Positions 1 through 5,103 of a stretch of 5,103 nt of DNA are shown piece after piece. Location: NCBI GenBank assembly GCA_036510575.1, contig DATCDR010000107.1:1-5103 (forward strand). Direction: 5' to 3'. The notes under the pieces were generated by a model, which saw only the letters and a program-made list of their open reading frames with translations, was not told where the DNA came from and did not search any database. Position 1 is the first letter of the stretch; each line of letters starts with the position of its first letter. A program made the translations under genes and the position numbers. Source of the DNA: DATCDR01 sp036510575. GTDB taxonomy: Bacteria; Actinomycetota; Acidimicrobiia; Acidimicrobiales; Bog-793.

Positions 1-2
1 CC

Positions 3-62
3 CCTGTCCAGCGCAGAGCCTTCGATCTCCTCGGCGTCTCCCACCGTCTCGGCTACGTGTAG
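3..62 (+). CDS. Possible C-terminal tail of an unidentified upstream gene
   Basis: Frame 3 reads RRAFDLLGVSHRLGYV and ends at TAG (60-62). The string is protein-like, with almost every third codon position G or C. It has no similarity to the repeat protein that follows. The style (Q-R-R-A-x-x-L-L-G-V near the end) vaguely recalls the C-termini of some IS transposases, but twenty residues are too few to name a family. The alternative is that the segment is simply noncoding or belongs to the frame-1 repeat gene, since frames 1 and 2 are also open here. Confidence 0.25.
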   Translation, partial: PVQRRAFDLLGVSHRLGYV

Positions 63-100
63 TCAGAGCATCTCGCTTCGGATACCAAAAGAAGCAGGTC

Positions 101-141
101 ATGGCGTCGACTGCTGCCCCCGCAGGGGGAACTTCGGCCTA
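101..141 (+). other. Out-of-frame lead-in to repeat 1, likely single-base frameshift
   Basis: Frame 2 from the ATG at 101 reads VMASTAAPAGGTS (including the preceding GTC) and then hits TAA at 140. This resembles the lead-in of repeat 4 of the downstream protein (VMPTSSPPGTSSGL), whereas frame 1 over the same bases reads GVDCCPRRGN, unlike any other lead-in. Adding one base would join frame 2 to the repeat-1 frame at L-N-G-V-T-C. The G5 run at 125-129 or the GG at 136-137 are the natural places. Either gives a smooth APAGG...GLNGVTC junction. It could be a real inactivating deletion or a homopolymer sequencing error. Confidence 0.45.
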
Positions 142-1266
142 AACGGCGTCACCTGCTCGTCGTCGACCCATTGCGTCGCCGTCGGTGAGGTCCTGCCTGT
201 TGACAAGGATTCGGCCACCGGCAATCCAGACGGAGACGGGGGCGCTTCGCACACCCTGGTCGAGTCCTCGAACGACGACCACTGGCGCGTCGCGGCTAGC
301 CCGGACGAGGGAAAAGGTGGAGCCGTGCTCTCGGGCGTCTCGTGCCCAACCAACGTCCGCTGTGTCGCGGTCGGCTATTACCGGCCTGCGAAGTTCCCAC
401 TGCAGGCGACGAGTGCTCCGCCGAACTATCCACTTATCGAGACCTACAACGGACGGCTCTGGCAGATAGCGCCGAGTCCGCATGTTCCCCCGAACAGCAT
501 CTTGGTCAGCGTCTCGTGCCCGATCGTCACGATGTGCGTGGCGGTCGGCTCCACGACGAGCAACTCGACCAACCAAACCACAGTGGAGTCGCTCTTTGCC
601 GAATCCCTTGATGGCAACGTCTGGAGCGTGATGCCCACGTCTTCGCCGCCGGGCACGAGTTCGGGACTGAGCTCGGTGTCGTGCTCGTCGTCGTCGAGGT
701 GCGTAGCGGTCGGCAACGTCGCACCGAGCGACCACCCGTCAGCGACAACTCCCCTTATCGAGGCGTTCGACGGGGGACACTGGACGCCGGCGCCACTTCC
801 GGCTGTCGCCCAAGGGCGAGGCATCCTCTACGACGTGGCCTGCGCGACTGGAGGACAGTGCACCGCGGTTGGCAGCACCGAGGCGCATCGAACCTCAGGT
901 GCCGCGCTGGTGTTGTCATCGAGCGGCACGGTCTGGAATCCCAACGCGGCCGCGATGGAGCAGCACGGTGACATCTCTTTGACTGCCGTCGCGTGCCCAA
1001 ATACAGCCAGTTGTGTCGTCGCTGGAACCTCGCTCGCATCCTTGGATGCGTCGCCTGAGAAAATACTCGCCCGCGTCAGCGCGACGACGTGGGACCAACT
1101 CGACGTCGTCCCGACGTCTTCGACTATCGACGCTGTTACGTGCGGCCAAGCGTCGCGATGTCTCCTCGTAGGCAGTACGACTCGGAACTCGTTTGGCAAC
1201 ACAACAGCCGTGATTGCATCGCTCTCCGGCGCCACGTGGACGCCCGAGGCGACCCCGACGCCCTAG
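142..1266 (+). CDS. Seven-repeat Cys-X5-Cys/Trp protein, probable seven-bladed beta-propeller, 5'-incomplete
   Basis: The reading frame encodes seven copies of a unit with the pattern (S/N/T/D)-x-V-(S/T/A)-C-x5-C-x3-G. Paired cysteine codons lie at 154/172, 343/361, 517/535, 682/700, 841/859, 994/1012 and 1141/1159. Each unit is followed by a Trp segment such as HWRVAASP, LWQIAPSP, VWSVMPTS or TWTPEATP, and the protein stops directly after the seventh. Seven units of about 50-60 residues with a recurring Trp strand suggest a seven-bladed propeller (inference). The fixed CX5C pairs would suit disulfides in an exported protein. Such repeats are common in Acidimicrobiia-type actinobacteria, where the function is generally unknown. 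No C-terminal anchor or other domain is visible. The frame is open to position 1, but no ATG/GTG/TTG precedes the GTG at 325, which lies inside repeat 2 and is therefore a poor start. No signal peptide is visible. The gene is truncated, frameshifted or begins outside the window. Position 142 marks the first clear repeat, not a start codon. Confidence 0.72.
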   Translation, partial: NGVTCSSSTHCVAVGEVLPVDKDSATGNPDGDGGASHTLVESSNDDHWRVAASPDEGKGGAVLSGVSCPTNVRCVAVGYYRPAKFPLQATSAPPNYPLIETYNGRLWQIAPSPHVPPNSILVSVSCPIVTMCVAVGSTTSNSTNQTTVESLFAESLDGNVWSVMPTSSPPGTSSGLSSVSCSSSSRCVAVGNVAPSDHPSATTPLIEAFDGGHWTPAPLPAVAQGRGILYDVACATGGQCTAVGSTEAHRTSGAALVLSSSGTVWNPNAAAMEQHGDISLTAVACPNTASCVVAGTSLASLDASPEKILARVSATTWDQLDVVPTSSTIDAVTCGQASRCLLVGSTTRNSFGNTTAVIASLSGATWTPEATPTP

Positions 1267-1320
1267 CAGCGAGACCGCGACCCACATCGAGTCGTCAAGC
1301 GCGCCGGGCCGACGCCGGGT

Positions 1321-1830
1321 TCAGTCGGGATGTACGACGGACTCGGAGCAGGCCGCGCATCGACCGACCATCGCGAAGTGATGTGGATCGATCGTGAACC
1401 CGTAGTCAACCCGTGCCCGTCGTTCGAGCGGAGCAAATAGGCCGTCGGGAACCTCGATCGTGGTTCCGCACTCGCTACAGACGAGATGGCCATGAGGAAG
1501 CGAAGCGAGATGGTACGAGGCGGCACCGTGGCCAAGATGTGCGTGTTCGATGACGCCGAGCCGCTCCAACTCTTCGAGGTTGCGGTAGATCGTAGAGATA
1601 TGCACGTCCGGGGCGCGCGACTGGACTTCAGCCGCCAGCTCGTCGGCCGTGCGATGGCCACCCGCCTCGATCAGGCACCGGATGAGGAAGCGCCGCGGTG
1701 TGGTGACGCGGTGGCCCTGTGAGCGGAGGACCTCGACGATCGCCGAGAGCGTTGCCTCGACGGCCGGATCCGATTCGACCACAGCCTCTCTTTGCACATC
1801 GCGAGCATAGGACTGACCAGCAGGTCGCAA
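1321..1830 (-). CDS. Fur-family metal-responsive transcriptional repressor, Nur-like candidate
   Basis: The product is 169 residues from a TTG start. Residues 24-98 form the winged-helix DNA-binding domain, with the recognition-helix signature H-I-S-T-I-Y-R-N-L-E-E-L (77-88). Residues 99-169 form the dimerisation/metal domain. Two CXXC pairs (Cys118/121 and Cys158/161) are the structural zinc site of the family. Candidate regulatory-metal ligands are His59, His96, His98, His101, His107, His113, His115 and His150/151. The TTG at 1830 is chosen because GGTGA lies just upstream at fitting spacing and a plausible promoter precedes it. GTG codons at 1797 and 1782 are alternatives that still keep the whole domain. 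It is divergent from a NiCoT permease with a Nur-box-like palindrome between them, so nickel sensing and repression of the permease and of itself are inferred. Fur, Zur or another metal specificity cannot be excluded from sequence alone. Confidence 0.9.
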   Translation of the reverse strand: MRPAGQSYARDVQREAVVESDPAVEATLSAIVEVLRSQGHRVTTPRRFLIRCLIEAGGHRTADELAAEVQSRAPDVHISTIYRNLEELERLGVIEHAHLGHGAASYHLASLPHGHLVCSECGTTIEVPDGLFAPLERRARVDYGFTIDPHHFAMVGRCAACSESVVHPD

Positions 1831-1855
1831 GCCTCACCGTGCTAGCGCGCCACCA

Positions 1856-1883
1856 ATTAAAGCGACTCATGCTATTTTGCGAA
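1856..1883 (-). promoter_or_regulatory. Candidate sigma70-type promoter for the Fur-family gene
   Basis: Read on the minus strand, TTCGCA (1883-1878; 4 of 6 to TTGACA) and TTTAAT (1861-1856; 5 of 6 to TATAAT) are 16 bp apart. Initiation would fall near 1849, leaving a leader of about 20 nt containing GGTGA before the TTG at 1830. The -35 box and spacer lie inside the palindromic operator, which would give autoregulation. Confidence 0.4.
1870..1878 (+). promoter_or_regulatory. Candidate extended -10 promoter for the permease gene
   Basis: TGCTATTTT is an extended -10 form (TGN followed by TATTTT, 4 of 6 to TATAAT). No good -35 is visible 16-18 bp upstream. Initiation would fall near 1885, inside the operator, as expected for a repressed promoter. 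Weak call; another promoter in this intergenic region is possible. Confidence 0.25.
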
Positions 1884-1893
1884 TAGCTCGCAA
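1871..1893. promoter_or_regulatory. Putative Fur-family operator: two overlapping inverted repeats, Nur-box-like
   Basis: TTGCGA-ATAGC-TCGCAA (1877-1893) is a perfect 6-5-6 inverted repeat and fits the Streptomyces Nur consensus tTGCaa-N5-ttGCAA. GCTATT-TTGCG-AATAGC (1871-1887) is a second perfect 6-5-6 repeat, shifted by exactly 6 bp. Overlapping half-sites shifted by 6 bp are typical of Fur-family operators bound by two dimers. The site lies 41 bp upstream of the regulator start and 45 bp upstream of the permease ATG, so it could control both directions. The palindromes are seen directly; binding is inferred. Confidence 0.65.
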
Positions 1894-1903
1894 TTGTGAG
1901 GAC

Positions 1904-1927
1904 GTGACGGTGACGGTGAGGGTGAGG
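1904..1927 (+). repeat. Four tandem hexamers GTGA(C/G)G in the permease leader
   Basis: Two GTGACG units (1904-1915) are followed directly by two GTGAGG units (1916-1927). The last units supply the purine-rich Shine-Dalgarno-like sequence (GGTGAGG) for the permease start at 1939. A 6-bp period makes the tract prone to slippage, which would change the spacing between operator/promoter and start codon. Confidence 0.6.
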
Positions 1928-1938
1928 TGGGCTCGGCG

Positions 1939-3111
1939 ATGACCGTGACGGCACAAGCAAGTGAGCTCGTACATATTGCGCCGCCGATGCGCCTCGGAAG
2001 AATGCTCCGGCAGTCCTTCCACACGATGTCAGCGCAAGAGCGGCGCCGGGTCGTTGGCATGTATGCGATCATCCTCCTCCTTCATCTCGTCGGCTTCGGG
2101 GTGTTCCTCGCGGTCGTCGTGCCCTCCCACTACAAAGGGCTCGGATTTGGCGTCGCGATCACCGCCTATACGCTCGGGCTGCGACACGCCTTCGATGCTG
2201 ATCACATCTCGGCGATCGACAACACGACGCGAAAAGTAATGAACGAACGGCGTGGCATCGACAAGCCGCGACCGTTCGGGTTCGGGTTCTTCTTCTCTCT
2301 CGGCCACTCCACGATCGTTGTGGCCATCGGCGTCGGGATCGTCATCGCCGAAAAGACCGTGTACGGCGCCGTATCGAACAACGGCTCAGGGCTCGAACGC
2401 TTCGGGGGTCTGTTCGGGACCCTCGTCTCTGCCTCATTCCTCTTCCTCATCGGCGCCTTGAACCTCGTGATCCTCGCGGGGATCGCGAAGGTTTTCCGCT
2501 CGATGCGACGAGGCGAGTACAACGAGAGCGAGTTGGAGCAGCAACTCGAGAACCGCGGGTTCATGTACCGCATCTTTGGGAGGTGGATGAAGCGCATCAC
2601 CAAGGAGTGGCAGATGTACCCTGTCGGGGCCGTGTTCGGCATGGGCTTCGATACCGCCACCGAGGTCGCGCTCTTGTTGACCGTCGCGCTCCTCGCATCG
2701 AGCGGGCACATTCCCTGGTACGCGATCCTTTGTCTTCCGATCCTGTTCACCGCTGGCATGGCGATGATGGACACCACTGACGGCATGTTCATGAACTTCG
2801 CCTACGGTTGGGCGTTTTTCAATCCTGTCCGGAAGGTGTACTACAACCTGGCGATCACCGGGCTGTCGGTTGCGATCTGCTTTTTCATCGGCGGGATCGA
2901 GGTGCTCAGCCTCATCCCCTACGAGATCAAGGGTCTCGACCACGCCCATGGCTTCTGGGGAGTCATGTACAACTTCAACATCAACACCGCCGGTTTCATC
3001 ATCGCCGGCATGTTCATCCTCACCTGGGCAACCGCGGTGCTGATCTGGCGGTACGCGCACGTCGAGGAGAAGTGGGGCGCTCGGCTCAAGGTCTCCGACA
3101 TCGGCAGCTGA
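1939..3111 (+). CDS. NiCoT-family nickel/cobalt permease (HoxN/NixA type)
   Basis: This inner-membrane permease of 390 residues imports Ni2+ and/or Co2+ for metalloenzymes. All NiCoT signatures are present: R-H-A-F-D-A-D-H-I at 82-90 (the HX4DH metal-recognition motif of helix II), F-S-L-G-H-S-T at 119-125, G-F-D-T-A-T-E at 236-242 and G-M-A-M-M-D-T-T-D-G at 273-282. Hydrophobic segments near 39-61, 69-81, 117-137, 158-184, 228-253, 258-278, 303-327 and 345-371 agree with the usual eight helices. A long charged loop at 185-226 separates the two halves. The length is normal for the family. ATG 1939 is preferred over the in-frame GTG 1927 because GGTGAGG lies 11 nt before it; the GTG would add four residues. 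It is divergent from the Fur-type gene and shares the palindromic operator. Nickel versus cobalt preference cannot be read from the sequence, but the Nur-like box favours nickel. No nickel enzyme is in the window. Confidence 0.95.
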   Translation: MTVTAQASELVHIAPPMRLGRMLRQSFHTMSAQERRRVVGMYAIILLLHLVGFGVFLAVVVPSHYKGLGFGVAITAYTLGLRHAFDADHISAIDNTTRKVMNERRGIDKPRPFGFGFFFSLGHSTIVVAIGVGIVIAEKTVYGAVSNNGSGLERFGGLFGTLVSASFLFLIGALNLVILAGIAKVFRSMRRGEYNESELEQQLENRGFMYRIFGRWMKRITKEWQMYPVGAVFGMGFDTATEVALLLTVALLASSGHIPWYAILCLPILFTAGMAMMDTTDGMFMNFAYGWAFFNPVRKVYYNLAITGLSVAICFFIGGIEVLSLIPYEIKGLDHAHGFWGVMYNFNINTAGFIIAGMFILTWATAVLIWRYAHVEEKWGARLKVSDIGS

Positions 3112-3157
3112 CCCTCTCTCGCGCTACCCCGGAGAACCGACCAGCTCCGTCAGCGGC

Positions 3158-4249
3158 TCAGAACTGCTCGTCGAAGGAGACCTCACCCTCTACTGCAACT
3201 TGATACGCCGACACCGTGCGTTCGAAGAAATTGGTGTGCTCTGCGACGTCTTGGAGCGCGATGAAATCCAGTGGATTCCTCGACCCGAACCGTTTCGAGA
3301 TTCCAAGACGTGCTAGCCGCTGATCGGCCACGTACTCGAGGTACTGGCGAACCTGCGACAGCGACAGCCCCGATATCCCCTCGCCGAGCACGTCGGCAGC
3401 AAAGGCTGCCTCGACGTCGACGGCCTCCTCGACCATATGCGTGACGCGTTCGGCAAATCCGGCGTCGAAGAGCTCGGGCTCCTCTGATCGAATGATCTCT
3501 ATGGCGGAGAATGCGAAGTCCATATGCCCGCTCTCGTCCCGGAACACCCAGTTCGTCCCCGCAGCCAGCCCGTTCAGAAGCCCTTTGGATCGAAGGAAGT
3601 AGACGTAGGCGAATGAGGCGAAGAAGAACAGCCCCTCGATGCACGCCGCGAAGCAGATGAGATTCAAGAGAAACGTCCGCCGGTCCTCGATCGTCTCGAG
3701 ACGCTCGAGTCTTCCGATGCCGTCCATCCACTTGAAGCAGAACTCCGCCTTCGCGCGAATCGATGCGATGTGCTCGATCGCGGCGAACGCCTCGGCACGC
3801 TCGTCGAGATCGGGGACGTAGGTATCGAGCAGCGTCAGATAGAACTGGACATGCTGCGCCTCCTCGAAGAGCTGCCTGGATAGGTAGAGCCGCGCTTCAG
3901 GCGAGTTGAGATGCTTGTAGAGGTTCAAGACCAGATTGTTCGAGACGATGGAGTCTCCGGTCGCGAAAAACGCGACGAGTCGACGTATTAGGTGTCGTTC
4001 TGCTGGCAGCAGCCGTTGGCGAAGATCGACAAGGTCATCGGACCAGTCGATCTCCTCGACGGACCACGTGTTGCGGATGGCATCCCGATATCGCTCGTAG
4101 AACTCGGGATAGCGCATCGGTCGAAGCGTGAGATCGAGGCCGGGGTCGAGCAGCGCGTGTCGAGCCACCGGCGGAGCGTGGCGAGGCCCCGATTCCGCCG
4201 GCGCCGATAGCAGCGGAGCGAGCGCTGACGCTTCGTTAAACGCTGTCAT
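3158..4249 (-). CDS. nrdB: Class I ribonucleoside-diphosphate reductase, small (radical) subunit R2
   Basis: This is the R2 subunit, which houses the dimetal centre and radical that drive reduction of ribonucleotides to deoxyribonucleotides in NrdA. In the 363-residue product the six metal ligands can be placed: Asp99 (TGDSIV), Glu130 and His133 (FEEAQH), Glu205 (CIEGLFFF), Glu239 and His242 (RDESGH). Tyr137 lies four residues after His133, as does Tyr122 after His118 in E. coli, so a tyrosyl-radical enzyme is expected. The 34-residue gap between Glu205 and Glu239 also equals that in E. coli. Trp62 matches the radical-transfer Trp48. Tyr346 and the acidic tail ending FDEQF suit docking to NrdA. 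ATG 4249 is chosen over GTG 4255 because it overlaps the nrdA TGA as ATGA and has GAGG seven bases upstream. The metal (Fe/Fe or Mn/Fe) is not decided by these residues. Confidence 0.95.
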   Translation of the reverse strand: MTAFNEASALAPLLSAPAESGPRHAPPVARHALLDPGLDLTLRPMRYPEFYERYRDAIRNTWSVEEIDWSDDLVDLRQRLLPAERHLIRRLVAFFATGDSIVSNNLVLNLYKHLNSPEARLYLSRQLFEEAQHVQFYLTLLDTYVPDLDERAEAFAAIEHIASIRAKAEFCFKWMDGIGRLERLETIEDRRTFLLNLICFAACIEGLFFFASFAYVYFLRSKGLLNGLAAGTNWVFRDESGHMDFAFSAIEIIRSEEPELFDAGFAERVTHMVEEAVDVEAAFAADVLGEGISGLSLSQVRQYLEYVADQRLARLGISKRFGSRNPLDFIALQDVAEHTNFFERTVSAYQVAVEGEVSFDEQF

Positions 4250-5103
4250 TCGCACGCCTCACAGTGCTCCGGGTTCTCGAGCGAGCAGGCGAGCGCCTCG
4301 GTGTCGAGAAGGGAAGCAGTGATCGAGTCGATCGACGCGCGAGTAGACGAGCCGTCTTCAACAGTGGCCTTCGAGATGCGAGTCGCCGGCCTCGAGCGCA
4401 GGTAGTACGTCGTCTTCAGCCCGGCTTTCCATGCGTACATGTACATCGAGGAGAGCTTGCCGATGTTCGGTGACTCGACGAAGAGATTCAGCGACTGGCT
4501 CTGGTCAATGAACGGTCCGCGTGCCACCGCGAGGTCGATGAGCGCCTTTTGGGGAAGCTCCCAGGACGTTCGATAAAGCAGGCGCGTCTCCTCTGGAATT
4601 GCGGTGATCGCTTGCACCGAGCCCTCCGCTCGCTTGAGCGAATCGAGCATTCCTTCGTCCCAAAGACCGTACGACTGGAGGTCTCGAACGAGGTAGCTGT
4701 TGATCTGGAGAAACTCCCCGGAGAGCGTTTCGCGCTTGAAGAGATTGGAGACCTGCGGCTCGATGGTCTCATAGCAGTTGGCTATAGAGGCGATCGTGGA
4801 CGTCGGCGCGACGGCGATGAGCAACGAGTTACGAAGGCCGAACTTGGCCACGCGCAAGCGAAGCTCCTCCCAGCGATCATGCTCCTTTGGCTCGATGCCC
4901 CAGAGATCGAACTGCAAGGCTCCAGCAAAGGCCCGAGTGTCTCGCCACGCGAGGTGCGGGCCGGATGCCTCCGCGAGCTCGGTCGACCTCCAGAGCGCGT
5001 GGAAGTAGATCTCCTCGGCGAGGCGCGCCGACACATCCTTCGCCGCGTCTGAGTCGAAGGGCAGTCGGAGTCGGAAAAAGACATCCTGGAGGCCCATCAT
5101 GCC
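4246..5103 (-). CDS. nrdA: Class I ribonucleoside-diphosphate reductase, large (catalytic) subunit, C-terminal part
   Basis: The gene enters from the right edge; the last 285 residues or so are visible (numbered here from the Met at 5100). The fragment starts in the G-M-M-G-L-Q-D motif, passes the substrate-phosphate loop A-P-T-S-T-I (98-103) and the stretch EPQVSNLFKRETLSG (114-128), and contains the radical-transfer tyrosine pair Tyr232-Tyr233 (KTTYYLRSRPAT). The C-terminus carries Cys272, Cys280 and Cys283 (CEACE), the mobile redox tail that re-reduces the active site and is itself recharged by thioredoxin or glutaredoxin. The tail pair is CXXC rather than the CX4C of E. coli. The active-site cysteines, finger loop and any ATP cone lie outside the window. 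The TGA at 4248-4246 overlaps the nrdB ATG, indicating one operon with translational coupling. Confidence 0.95.
   Translation of the reverse strand, partial: GMMGLQDVFFRLRLPFDSDAAKDVSARLAEEIYFHALWRSTELAEASGPHLAWRDTRAFAGALQFDLWGIEPKEHDRWEELRLRVAKFGLRNSLLIAVAPTSTIASIANCYETIEPQVSNLFKRETLSGEFLQINSYLVRDLQSYGLWDEGMLDSLKRAEGSVQAITAIPEETRLLYRTSWELPQKALIDLAVARGPFIDQSQSLNLFVESPNIGKLSSMYMYAWKAGLKTTYYLRSRPATRISKATVEDGSSTRASIDSITASLLDTEALACSLENPEHCEACE
4250..4262 (-). promoter_or_regulatory. Ribosome binding site deciding the nrdB start
   Basis: On the minus strand GTGAGG (4262-4257) sits seven bases before ATG 4249, inside the last nrdA codons. It is only one base from the alternative GTG at 4255, which it therefore cannot serve. 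With the ATGA overlap, it supports the ATG start and reinitiation by ribosomes leaving nrdA. Confidence 0.7.

Noticed and set aside
61..100. AGAGCATCTCGCTTCGGA resembles a tRNA D-stem plus anticodon loop, suggesting a tRNA or tRNA-derived att site
   Set aside because: The would-be anticodon stem TCTCG has no complementary partner after the loop, and no T-arm or acceptor stem follows.
139..735. Long minus-strand open frame opposite the repeat gene
   Set aside because: The product is Arg/Asp-rich, low in normal hydrophobic content and lacks domain features; it is the antisense shadow of the repeat gene in GC-rich DNA.
142..1173. Regularly spaced repeats suggesting a CRISPR-like array
   Set aside because: Repetition is at the protein level (CX5C and Trp motifs) with diverged DNA and unequal spacing; no identical DNA repeats are seen.
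325..1266. GTG at 325 as the true start of the repeat protein
   Set aside because: It falls at the edge of repeat 2, has no signal peptide after it, and a full in-frame repeat 1 exists upstream at 142-186.
1294..1320. GC-rich CCGGG repeats after the repeat gene as a terminator
   Set aside because: The copies are direct rather than inverted, form no convincing stem and are not followed by a T-run.
2434..3060. Minus-strand open frame of about 208 residues opposite the permease
   Set aside because: His/Asp/Glu/Arg-rich composition is typical of the complement of a membrane-protein gene; the plus-strand NiCoT motifs are unambiguous.

Overview
The window is GC-rich with G/C-biased third codon positions and carries tightly packed genes. 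The gene content suggests an actinobacterium. The secreted-type repeat protein with many S-V-S-C...C-V-A-V-G units is common in Acidimicrobiia and related actinobacterial lineages. That lineage is inferred from protein style only; no rRNA or marker gene here fixes it.

Layout, left to right. (1) Positions 1-1266 (+) hold a 5'-incomplete gene for a protein of seven Cys-X5-Cys / Trp repeats, probably a seven-bladed beta-propeller. Its 5' end is damaged or unresolved: no ATG, GTG or TTG lies in frame before 325, although the first repeat starts at 142. A neighbouring frame (ATG at 101) carries what looks like the lead-in to repeat 1, pointing to one missing base around 125-141. The first 62 bases may also be the tail of an unrelated gene. 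(2) Positions 1321-1830 (-) encode a Fur-family metal-responsive repressor. (3) Positions 1939-3111 (+) encode a NiCoT-family nickel/cobalt permease, divergent from the fur-type gene. (4) Positions 3158-5103 (-) hold the class I ribonucleotide reductase operon: the 3' part of nrdA (running off the right edge) and complete nrdB, joined by an ATGA stop/start overlap.

The most informative non-coding piece is the 108-bp divergent region between the Fur-type regulator and the permease. It contains two overlapping perfect 6-5-6 inverted repeats. One, TTGCGA-ATAGC-TCGCAA (1877-1893), fits the published Streptomyces Nur box pattern (tTGCaa-N5-ttGCAA). With a nickel-type permease on one side and a Fur-family gene on the other, the simplest reading is a self-contained nickel-sensing module: a Nur-like repressor controlling both itself and nickel uptake. 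The RNR operon appears unrelated to this module and meets the permease gene tail to tail across 46 bp.

I see no mobile element that can be named, no CRISPR array and no RNA gene. I do not see a wholly new system here. The regulator/operator/permease unit and the broken 5' end of the propeller gene are the parts most worth checking.
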